Assembly (NCBI GenBank): GCA_022823865.1
Contig: JAJEHF010000207.1
Coordinates: forward strand, 1 to 64,000
Source of the DNA: Bryobacterales bacterium
Lineage (GTDB): Bacteria > Acidobacteriota > Terriglobia > Bryobacterales > UBA6623
Direction: 5' to 3'
Length of the DNA stretch: 64,000 nt
Of the stretch, positions 43,103 through 50,804 are shown piece after piece; the first letter of the stretch is position 1; each line of letters opens with the position of its first letter. Under the pieces are notes generated by a model. The model was not told the origin of the DNA, searched no databases, and saw only the letters and a program-made list of their open reading frames with translations. The position numbers and the translations under genes were made by a program.

Positions 43103-43869
43103 TTCGGTGCCGATGCTGCCCCGACGACACACCCGCCGTCGCAGGTGATGGTCGTGCCAGTGACGTAGTTCGAGGCGTCCGAGACCAAGAATCCGACGAC
43201 GTCGGCGACATCTGACGCCTGCTGGATCTTGCCCAGCGGGATCAGGCTCATGAACTCCTCGCGAAATTCCGGAAAGTCTCTCAGCTCGCGCGCGGTCAAC
43301 CCGGCCTCGACAATTCCCGGCGCTATCGCGTTCACGGTAATTCCGTGCGGGGCCAGCTCCAAAGCGGCACAGCGCGCGAGCATCCACACTCCTGCCTTGG
43401 AAACGCAGTACGGGGCGATCAGCTTGTAGGGGACATCCTGCACCCATGAGCCCGTGAAGATGACCTTGCCCTTATGGCCGTTGGCTACCCACCGCTTGGC
43501 CACTACCTGGGTGACATGGAAGTAGCCGTTGAGGTTGACGTCCATGTGCTGGTTCCATTGCTCGACCGTGTACTCGAGAAACGGCACGTTCATCGAGATG
43601 CCTGCGTTGCACATGCACACGTCCAAGCGGCCGAATTCCGCCCACACAGCTTCCAGCGCAGCCTGCACAGCCGCCCGGTCGGCCACATCGACCTGCAAGT
43701 AGAGCACGCGGGCGCCCTTGCTGCGAAGGGCGTCGACCCGCTGGGCGTTCGGCTTGATGTCCAGCAGGGCCACGTCCATGCCCATGGCGACCATCTTTTC
43801 GGCAGAGGCGTATCCCAAGTCGCCGACTCCGCCCGTGATCAATCCCACTTTCCGCTCTTGTTGCGCCAT
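43099..43869 (-). CDS. Short-chain dehydrogenase/reductase
   Basis: The ATG at 43869 is preceded by a strong ribosome site (GGAGAG) right after the stop of the upstream gene. The 256-residue protein has the cofactor loop TGGVGDLG, LLDIKP ending strand 2 (Asp, so NAD preferred), NAG at residues ~92-94, and the catalytic Ser and Y-C-V-S-K in TGSWVQDVPYKLIAPYCVSK. SDRs in such operons oxidise a sugar or a 2-keto-3-deoxy sugar acid. A longer frame to 43962 overlaps the dehydratase gene and is not needed. Confidence 0.9.
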   Translation of the reverse strand: MAQQERKVGLITGGVGDLGYASAEKMVAMGMDVALLDIKPNAQRVDALRSKGARVLYLQVDVADRAAVQAALEAVWAEFGRLDVCMCNAGISMNVPFLEYTVEQWNQHMDVNLNGYFHVTQVVAKRWVANGHKGKVIFTGSWVQDVPYKLIAPYCVSKAGVWMLARCAALELAPHGITVNAIAPGIVEAGLTARELRDFPEFREEFMSLIPLGKIQQASDVADVVGFLVSDASNYVTGTTITCDGGCVVGAASAPK

Positions 43870-43877
43870 TTCTCTCC

Positions 43878-45428
43878 TCACCCCGACTGCTCTCCAGTCA
43901 GTTCCACGTCGATGTCCTGCCCGTCCTCGCTGCCCAGGATGCTCGCCACTTCGTATGGCCACAGGTGGCGATCGAAACTCTCCGCGTCTTGCCGTTTCGG
44001 CCAGCCCGACAGGGTGGTCCGGCGCGGCCGGTCGAGCAAGTAGTTTGCATAGATCTGGCGGGCGTGTTCCCGGTGCGGGGCCACCGCCTCGGCACTATAG
44101 CGGTACTTCTCCAGACGCTCCGGATCCAAGCGCAGCCCATGCCCGGGTTGCGGGGACAGCCTCAGGTGTCCGCCGTTCCAGTCAAACTGTCCGCCCGCGA
44201 TCACGTCGTCGCTTACGTGAATCGTCTCGTTGTCGATCGGATGACAGGTGCGCGGCGTGCGGCCCATGTAAATCCCTACCCGCTCCGGCTCCTGCAGGAA
44301 CACGGCCGCCATCGCGCCCCGGAACGCGAGCTGCGTGCAGAGTTCGAAATTGCTGTGCAGGGCGATATGCAGTCCCATGAACTTCGCCAGCTGAGCAAAG
44401 CGCCACAGCCCCCAGGGCCCGAGGTTGATGTCTGGCACCGACACGTCCGCCCCCTCGTAGCGCTCAAGCATGTACCAATCGGGCTCCCAGCGGTTGGCCA
44501 TCGGGCCGGCGCCAGGCGCGTGGATGATCGGCGGCCACCAATGGCACGACAACGGCGTGCGCAATTCGCCGCGCAGGGCTGTCATCCGCCGGTAGTAGTA
44601 CTCGGCCTGATAGCTGCCCTTGGACGTGTCGCGCTGTGGCGGGCGTTCCGACTGCGGGTAGAAGCGCTGGGGCAGCAACGAGTGCACGGGCTGCTCTGCG
44701 TACTCCAGGTTGCAGTCCTCGAGGGCATGCAGGATGCGCCTCGCTTCTTGGTAGTTCCATGTGCCGTGAGCGTCGATGCGGATCGCGGTGTCCGGGCCGA
44801 CGGCATCGCGAATCCTGTGGATCAGCTCGATGTGATCCTCGGGCTGGTATGCGGTCATCGAGACCTTGACCGCCGGGAATCCCTCGCGGGCGCGCTCGGC
44901 TGCGAATTCCGGCCACGTCTCGTACGTGATCGCGTCATTGCCCTCCCGGTCGGCGAACCTTTGCCAGGTGTAGGCTGCCATGGGAACTCGATCTGGCGGC
45001 GTGAAGTCGGCCTCGAACAGCTCGGCCCACAGCTGGTGCAAGGGCTTGTCCAGCGCCTGCCCGACTAGATCCCACCAAGCCATGAACAGGGGTTCCTCGA
45101 GTCCTGCGTCCAGCAGGTTCCGGCCCGGTTGCCCTTGCAGTCTCGCGACACAATCCCGGGCGTTGCTGTCGAGGTCAACCGACCACTCTCCCGTGCCTAC
45201 GAGCCCCTGCTTGGTCCGCAATTCGACGAATGCCCACGACACTGCTGGCAACGCCTGCCAGCCGGGCGTGTACACGCCCACCATCGGGATGAGCACCTTG
45301 TGAACTTTGGCTTCGCCGAGCGTCAGCCGGTGTGGTGCCAGCAGATCTGCCAGCTTTTGGCGGAACAATCCGATCCGACGCTTGAGCATGGCGTCGAATT
45401 CGCGGACATCGTCAATGCAAAGCAACAC
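43878..45428 (-). CDS. Enolase-superfamily (mandelate racemase/muconate lactonizing) sugar-acid dehydratase
   Basis: The 516-residue protein shows the capping domain (residues ~35-140: WAFVELRTKQGLVGTGEWSV) and the barrel with FPAVKVSMTAY (base Lys188), metal ligands Asp219 in IRIDAHGTWN and Glu245 in LEYAEQPV, then DVSVPDINLGPWGLW and the His/Glu block ALHSNFELCTQ. About 55 extra residues sit between Glu245 and the next ligand block, making it longer than the usual 380-440. It probably dehydrates an aldonate or uronate to a 2-keto-3-deoxy acid. It leads the operon; the start is GTG 45428 or the ATG at 45389. Confidence 0.87.
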   Translation of the reverse strand: MLLCIDDVREFDAMLKRRIGLFRQKLADLLAPHRLTLGEAKVHKVLIPMVGVYTPGWQALPAVSWAFVELRTKQGLVGTGEWSVDLDSNARDCVARLQGQPGRNLLDAGLEEPLFMAWWDLVGQALDKPLHQLWAELFEADFTPPDRVPMAAYTWQRFADREGNDAITYETWPEFAAERAREGFPAVKVSMTAYQPEDHIELIHRIRDAVGPDTAIRIDAHGTWNYQEARRILHALEDCNLEYAEQPVHSLLPQRFYPQSERPPQRDTSKGSYQAEYYYRRMTALRGELRTPLSCHWWPPIIHAPGAGPMANRWEPDWYMLERYEGADVSVPDINLGPWGLWRFAQLAKFMGLHIALHSNFELCTQLAFRGAMAAVFLQEPERVGIYMGRTPRTCHPIDNETIHVSDDVIAGGQFDWNGGHLRLSPQPGHGLRLDPERLEKYRYSAEAVAPHREHARQIYANYLLDRPRRTTLSGWPKRQDAESFDRHLWPYEVASILGSEDGQDIDVELTGEQSG

Positions 45429-46035
45429 TTTTGGCCGATCCGCGGCGGCCTAGGTGCCAATCCGCGCCGAGGATAGTTCGCTCGCTCCAGCGGACGGCCG
45501 TCCGCGGAACTGCGATCCAATGGCGCCTAGAATACTACAGTTTGCTCGGGGCACGAGTGAGCCCATGCGGGTCCACTGTCGGAAGCCGGGGCCTGCTTTC
45601 AATCGCGAAGGAGACCGGAAACAAGCGGCGCATGGACAGGCGCTAGGCCCGCGGCCTTCCGGTCGTGTTTCCAGTCCATCAAACCCGCTGCCGTGTCGAA
45701 GCCCACGACGTGCCGCTCACGCGGGCGCGGTATTCCTAGCACCCCAGCAACGCACAAGTACGAGCCCATCTGGCGCGACCGCCGCGGACTCGCCGTCGAA
45801 TCGGAGCCCGCGTTCGAGTCAGCATCGAAGAATCCGCATGGATTCGCCCTCTGGCAGCGCCCGCCGGTTTCCAGCGATCCGGCTTCTCGACCGTGAGCGA
45901 AGGAGACCGTCACGTCCGCGGGGCGGTGCGGTGCGTCCGAACCTCTGTCGCGAGTTGGCTGGAGCATGTCGGCCAGGCCGGCGGTCGAGACACCCAAGAC
46001 GGACGTGCCGATTCCTGGATGGTTTGCAGCGCCGG
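45429..46035. other. Gene-free stretch (607 bp) before the sugar-acid operon
   Basis: Several open frames exist on both strands, none with a family resemblance or ribosome site. Short frames such as 45454-46068 (+) are Arg/Pro/Ser-rich, as expected from shadow reading of high-GC DNA. The operon promoter should lie in 45430-45520, but no clear boxes were found. Confidence 0.5.
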
Positions 46036-48030
46036 TTAGCGCCGCAAGGGCTCCATGGCTGCCGCTGACTTGGCTAGCCGGACCAAGTTGACAAACTCGG
46101 CACGGTAGCCGAAGCGGTCCTCGCCCTTGGCACTCGTTGCCAAGGCGATCACGTCGCCATAGCCATAGTTGCCGGTGTAGAGGCCGCCGCGGAGGAGCTG
46201 CCCGAACCCGGCTACGGCCGCGGAGAATCGAGCCTCCTGTGCAACCGTTCCGGTCTCCCCAATCTCGTTGGCCCGGGATATCGGTTGAGTGATCACTGTG
46301 CTTGTGTTGCCATCCGGGGCCTTGAAACGGATCTTGAGATACGCATGCTCGTCCGAAAAGGCGCTTTCAGGAGAGACAGTCTCGCGCCCATACCGAGGAC
46401 TTGCCACGAGCGCCGCGTCCGATCCTGCCGGGGTCAGTTCGTAGATCGCGGTCACCGTGTGGCCGGACCCGATTTCCCCCGCGTCAACCTTGTCGTTGCG
46501 AAAATCCTCGCGTGCCAGCATGCGGGACTCGTAGCCGATCAGTCGATACTCTTGGACCACGTCAGGATTGAACTCGATCTGGACCTTGACGTCTTTGGCA
46601 ATCGGGAACAATGTCGAGGTGGCTTCCTCAACCATCACCTTGCGCGCTTCCATGAGATTGTCGATATAGGCGGCATGGCCATTTCCGTTTTGAGCCAATG
46701 CCTGCATCAGGGCATCGTTATAGTTGCCCCTGCCAAAGCCGAGCACTGACAGGTACACTCCCTTCTCGCGTTTGCGCTCGACGAAACTCTTGAGTTCTTC
46801 CGTGTCAGTGATGCCGACATTGAAGTCACCGTCAGTGGCGAGGATCACGCGGTTGACGCCGTCTTTGGCAAGATTTTGCTCAGCGAGCAGATAGGCTTGG
46901 CGGATTCCTTCCGCTCCAGCCGTCGACCCGCCCGCGCAGAGGCGTTCGAGGGTGGCAAGGATCGTGCCCCGTTCAGCGGCCTTGGTCGGCTCGAGGGCGA
47001 CATCTGCCGAACCGGCGTAGGTGACAATCGCCACCGTGTCATCTGGACCGAGCGAACCGAGCAGGAGCTTGAGTGAATTGACGAGCAGCGGCAGCTTGTT
47101 TGGTGCGCTCATCGATCCAGAAGTGTCAATCAGAAAAACCAAGTTCGCGGGCGCCGTACTGTCCCGCGCCAATTCGTAGCCCTTGATGCCAATATGCAGC
47201 AGTTGGGTGCCGGCGTTCCACGGCGTCTGCATCAGCGAAGCGGTGACAGAGAACGGAGAGCCGAGATCCTCGGGGATTGAGTAGTCATACGGAAAGTAGT
47301 TGATCAGCTCCTCCACCCTGACAGCGTTCTTCTGGGGCAAGACGCCCTGTTCCAGCGACGCGCGCACGAAACTATACGAAGCAGTGTCAGCGTCAATGGA
47401 GAAGGTCGAGACTGAGTTCTCGGCCACAACGCTCACTGGATTCTCTTGGAAGTCAGCAAAGCGGTCTCTTCCCTGATCTGGAGTCCACCCGCGTCGGAAT
47501 TCCTGAGAGCGTGCGCTGCGCGGGCTGACGAAGTAGTGTCCTCCCGCGATGCTTGGCGACGGACCCGGGGGCCTGACAGCGCCGGACGGCAGGGTGTGAG
47601 ACGCAACGGCCGTCGGTGTTGCAGCGGCTGCGGCCTTCGCAGCGGATGCTGCTAGGGCGACCTCTGCAGGCCTTGCATCAGTGGCCGGCTGGGTGGCTGC
47701 TGCCGGTTCCGCCGCAGCTTTCTCGGCAGTTGCATCTTCGTTCGGCCCCGGTGGGGATTGAACAGTGGAAGGCTGGTGCATGGAACTACATGCACTGGCC
47801 GAGAGCAGCGCGACACAGCACAACCAAAGCAGCCCGAGTTGCGCGCCTCCGGCCAGCGTTGCGGTCCTCTGGCTGGATGGGGCCGGTGAAGCCGTCGTAC
47901 CAGTGCGCAGCTGAGATGATCTGGCAGATCCGCCCGCGAGGACAGCTTGGAAGCGACCAAAAAGAACCGAGGCTGCCGAATGGCGTGATGCGCGGAATCG
48001 TGCCGCCCAAAGCGGCAAGGAATGTCTCAT
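46036..48030 (-). CDS. VWA-domain lipoprotein with DUF3520 (YfbK-like)
   Basis: This protein of up to 664 residues carries a lipoprotein-like hydrophobic segment ending in a Cys (LLWLCCVALLSASACSS, about residue 80). It then has a Pro/Ala-rich linker, a conserved block (STFSIDADTASYSFVRASL, VRVEELINYFPYDY), and a von Willebrand A domain with the MIDAS LVFLIDTSGSMS (about residue 300) and ILATDGDFNVG. The DUF3520 C-terminus reads GYGDVIALATSAKGEDRFGYR. YfbK-like proteins are envelope-associated and of unknown function. The ~75 residues before the lipoprotein segment suggest the real start is further in, but no better start codon is evident. Confidence 0.85.
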   Translation of the reverse strand: MRHSLPLWAARFRASRHSAASVLFGRFQAVLAGGSARSSQLRTGTTASPAPSSQRTATLAGGAQLGLLWLCCVALLSASACSSMHQPSTVQSPPGPNEDATAEKAAAEPAAATQPATDARPAEVALAASAAKAAAAATPTAVASHTLPSGAVRPPGPSPSIAGGHYFVSPRSARSQEFRRGWTPDQGRDRFADFQENPVSVVAENSVSTFSIDADTASYSFVRASLEQGVLPQKNAVRVEELINYFPYDYSIPEDLGSPFSVTASLMQTPWNAGTQLLHIGIKGYELARDSTAPANLVFLIDTSGSMSAPNKLPLLVNSLKLLLGSLGPDDTVAIVTYAGSADVALEPTKAAERGTILATLERLCAGGSTAGAEGIRQAYLLAEQNLAKDGVNRVILATDGDFNVGITDTEELKSFVERKREKGVYLSVLGFGRGNYNDALMQALAQNGNGHAAYIDNLMEARKVMVEEATSTLFPIAKDVKVQIEFNPDVVQEYRLIGYESRMLAREDFRNDKVDAGEIGSGHTVTAIYELTPAGSDAALVASPRYGRETVSPESAFSDEHAYLKIRFKAPDGNTSTVITQPISRANEIGETGTVAQEARFSAAVAGFGQLLRGGLYTGNYGYGDVIALATSAKGEDRFGYRAEFVNLVRLAKSAAAMEPLRR

Positions 48031-48306
48031 GCCGTATTTGACACCCTCCGCCTGCGATTCGTTCCAATCAGGCGCTGGACGCTAGGGCTCGGGATCCGCC
48101 GTGCGCTCGCGGCATCTCGCATGGAGCCAACGCCCTGGAGCGGCCGAACGTGGGGCGGGGAGGTTTCGAAATGGCCGCAGTCGTTTCCGCCAGGGCGGGG
48201 AACGGTACCGGCGGAGCTCCTCCCGGGGGGAGGTTGAGCGAAGGCTTTTGCCCTGCTGCGGAAATTCTCGACCACCGTTGAAACCTGCCGGCAAGCCGTG
48301 CTTGGC

Positions 48307-48330
48307 AAGGTAGCAACCGGTTGCTACCTT
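48307..48330 (+). promoter_or_regulatory. Perfect 24-bp palindrome, operator of the toxin-antitoxin pair
   Basis: AAGGTAGCAACC (48307-48318) is followed directly by its reverse complement (48319-48330) with no spacer. It ends 7 bp before the antitoxin ATG at 48338. This is the expected binding site for an autorepressing antitoxin dimer. The rest of 48031-48306 shows nothing recognisable. Confidence 0.8.
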
Positions 48331-48337
48331 GAATCGC

Positions 48338-48640
48338 ATGAGAGCGGTCGGGATCAGGGTGCTCAAGAGTCGGCTCAGTGAGTACATGCGACTGGCAGCG
48401 GCCGGGGAGACCATTCTCGTTACGGACCGTGATCGGGTCGTGGCGGAAATTGGCCCGCCTCGGGAATCACGGAGCCCCGTCTTGGGGGATGCGGTGCTGG
48501 CCGAAGCGGTGCGCAAGGGTTGGTTGACGCCTCCGGCCGTGCGTCTAGACGGCCCTCCACCGAGGCCGAAGCCGGTTCTGCCGCTACAAGAAATCGTCGC
48601 GGACCTAGAGGTCGACCGAAGCGACCGGTCAAAGTCGTAG
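48338..48640 (+). CDS. Phd/VapB-type antitoxin
   Basis: The 100-residue protein begins MRAVGIRVLKSRLSEYMRLAA and AGETILVTDRDRVVAEIGPP, the YefM/Phd-type DNA-binding fold. The remaining part (WLTPPAVRLDGPPPRPKPVLP) is an unstructured toxin-binding tail. A perfect palindrome lies directly upstream. It overlaps the PIN toxin gene downstream. Both the ATG at 48338 and a TTG at 48329 are possible starts; the ATG fits the fold. Confidence 0.87.
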   Translation: MRAVGIRVLKSRLSEYMRLAAAGETILVTDRDRVVAEIGPPRESRSPVLGDAVLAEAVRKGWLTPPAVRLDGPPPRPKPVLPLQEIVADLEVDRSDRSKS

Positions 48641-49023
48641 ACACGGCCGTGGCCCTTGCGCATCTCCTCGCGGCGGACCGCCGCCCGCTGCCCGCAATCT
48701 GGGAAGGGACCCTCGTCGCCAGCCGATTGATCGAGTACGAGATTTGGACCCGGCTACACGCGTACAAGCTAGCGGAGTCCCACGGCGATGCAGCCCACGG
48801 AATCATCGAGCGCATCGCGTTGGTGGAGTTGGCCCCTCCGGTAGTTGAGCGGGCCTTGGACGAGTTCCCTTGTCCAGTGCGCACTCTTGATGCTCTGCAT
48901 CTGGCGACGTTCTACTTCCTGTGGCGCCAAGGGCAGCCGATCGAGCTTGCGAGCTACGACCACCGGATGGTCGACGCGGCCCCGGCCATGGGAATGCCCT
49001 TGCTGGACGTGCGAGCTATTTGA
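48520..49023 (+). CDS. PIN-domain (VapC-like) toxin with unclear start codon
   Basis: The PIN domain begins at about 48628: VKVVDTAVALAHLLAADRR (first Asp), LIEYEIWTRLHAY (Glu), TLDALHLATFYFL (Asp) and ASYDHRMVDAA (Asp). All four acidic residues are present, so the nuclease could be active. No ATG, GTG or TTG lies immediately before VKVVDT; the nearest in-frame upstream start is the TTG at 48520, which adds a 36-residue Arg-rich lead overlapping the antitoxin. A GTG a few codons inside the domain would remove the first Asp. Either the lead is real or the original start codon was lost. Confidence 0.75.
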   Translation: MVDASGRASRRPSTEAEAGSAATRNRRGPRGRPKRPVKVVDTAVALAHLLAADRRPLPAIWEGTLVASRLIEYEIWTRLHAYKLAESHGDAAHGIIERIALVELAPPVVERALDEFPCPVRTLDALHLATFYFLWRQGQPIELASYDHRMVDAAPAMGMPLLDVRAI

Positions 49024-49184
49024 TTGATGGTCGGGATCGCCGATTCTGGAGTCCCTGCCTGACCCATGGCAGCGCGAGTCCGTTGACCCTCGGGGTCCGT
49101 CACGAGCCGCTCTTTGGCGCGCGAGTCAACGCCGCCGGTGCGAGCGGAACGCTCGAGGGCTCTTGCGCGGGCGCCTCGCGGAGC

Positions 49185-50750
49185 TTACCAGTAGACGATG
49201 TAGAGCGTCACGAACATACCCACCGTGATTGCCCACCACAGGCTCACGCGGCGGTAGATCGGATAGCCGCTAGCCGCGAGCGCCCCTGGCAGCCGCAATA
49301 CCGCCCGCGACCAGATGACGCGGTCCACCGACTTCGAGTCTGGCGGCGGAGTTGCAAGACTGAGCAGGACCATGCAAGCGAGGGACGCGACGTATACGAT
49401 TCCCGCGATGTTGAACGCGTTCATCTCCACTCCGGCAATGCGCAGCCAGTACGGCAGCACGAACATCGGAAAGCACAGCCCTAGCGTCCAAGCCGCCGCG
49501 GTTGCCGTTGCGCGCCGCCAGAAGACGGCCAGCAGGAAAATCGCCATGATCGGCGCAGCGATCAGGAACCAGCACTCCTGGAAATACGAAAAGATGTTGC
49601 CGAAGCTCATCACTACCGGAGCCCACAACGCCCCCACGATCAGGATCGCGACCCCTGACCACCGTCCGAAACGGATCAGTTCGGGCTCAGAAGCGCGTCG
49701 CCGGTAGAGTCCCTTGTACAGGTCCACGGTGAGGATCGTGGCGCTGGAATTGATCAGGGCCTGGATGGTCGACATGATCGCGCCGCAAAGGCCGGCCAGG
49801 ATCAAGCCCCGCAGCCCGGTCGGGATCACCGTCTTGATCAGGAACGGCAGCGCCTCGTCCCCGGCGCCAAGATCGGGCCGGAGCGCGTAAGCCACCATGC
49901 CGGGGAAGATGTACGCCAGCGCGGTGAAGACGCCCAAGAAGCAGGCCAGGACGATGCCCATGCGGGCGTGCCATTCGTTCTTCGCGCCGAGCGAGTTCTG
50001 GTTGATGTACTGGTTGGTGCAGAAGTACCACGGCCCGGTCGAGAGGGCAAGCACCACCATGGCCGTCCATGGCAGCTCGGGATCGGACGCAGGCAAGACG
50101 AGATGGGCGCGCTCGCCCGTGCCCACGACCGCTTGCCAGCCGCCCGGCACTTCGGTCAGGCCGAGGAAGAACACGAGCAGTCCGCCCGCAATGAGCAGGG
50201 CTGACTGGAAGACTTGTGTCCAAGCCACGGAACTCATGCCGCCGTAGACGGTCAACGTGCCCGACAGGATCGCCAGCCCCCAAATGCCCGCCTGTAGCGG
50301 GATGCCCAGCATTTGCTCCAGCAAGTAGGCGCCCGAGAAGATCACGCCGGCGAGGTTGATGAAGACGTAGCTGATCACGCTGATCACGGCGTACATCCGG
50401 CGTACCGTCACGCTGTAGCGCAGTTCGAGGAATTCCGGCATTGTGACCACGCGGTTGCGCAGGTACACCGGAAGGAAGACGCCGATCAGCAGGCTGTAGC
50501 CCACGAAGTTGAGCCATTCCCAGTTGGCGACGGCCATGCCGTGCGTGTAGGCGTAGCCCACCACGCCGACCAGTTGTTCGGTGCTCAGCGATGCTCCGAT
50601 GGTCGAGAATCCGATGACCGCCCACGAAAGCGTTCCCGATGTCAGGAAGAAATCGCGCGAAGACTCCTTCTTGCGACGACCTGCCCAGAACCCGATCGCA
50701 AGGGCCGCGACAAAGTAGGCCCCGAATATCGATAAGTCCAACGAACCCAT
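49185..50750 (-). CDS. Sodium:solute symporter (SSS family)
   Basis: This 521-residue inner-membrane protein consists of ~13 hydrophobic segments. SSS hallmarks are the N-terminal FGAYFVAALAIGFWAGRRKK, ASLSTEQLVGVVGYAY, the conserved WYFCTNQYINQNSLGAKN and the segment AGLCGAIMSTIQALINSSATI. SSS proteins use the sodium gradient to import sugars, acids or vitamins. It starts 54 bp after the GH38-like gene on the same strand, so the most likely cargo is a sugar or derivative released by that enzyme. The C-terminal end is intact. Confidence 0.92.
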   Translation of the reverse strand: MGSLDLSIFGAYFVAALAIGFWAGRRKKESSRDFFLTSGTLSWAVIGFSTIGASLSTEQLVGVVGYAYTHGMAVANWEWLNFVGYSLLIGVFLPVYLRNRVVTMPEFLELRYSVTVRRMYAVISVISYVFINLAGVIFSGAYLLEQMLGIPLQAGIWGLAILSGTLTVYGGMSSVAWTQVFQSALLIAGGLLVFFLGLTEVPGGWQAVVGTGERAHLVLPASDPELPWTAMVVLALSTGPWYFCTNQYINQNSLGAKNEWHARMGIVLACFLGVFTALAYIFPGMVAYALRPDLGAGDEALPFLIKTVIPTGLRGLILAGLCGAIMSTIQALINSSATILTVDLYKGLYRRRASEPELIRFGRWSGVAILIVGALWAPVVMSFGNIFSYFQECWFLIAAPIMAIFLLAVFWRRATATAAAWTLGLCFPMFVLPYWLRIAGVEMNAFNIAGIVYVASLACMVLLSLATPPPDSKSVDRVIWSRAVLRLPGALAASGYPIYRRVSLWWAITVGMFVTLYIVYW

Positions 50751-50804
50751 AGCGCCGCCTGCTGGTGCCGGTGTTCCCCTTCTTGCGGACGCTCCGGACC
50801 CGGC

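Noticed and set aside
44182-44916. Minus-strand frames inside the dehydratase gene
   Set aside because: They are alternate frames of the same strand with Arg/Ala-rich composition; the enolase-fold motifs are all in the main frame.
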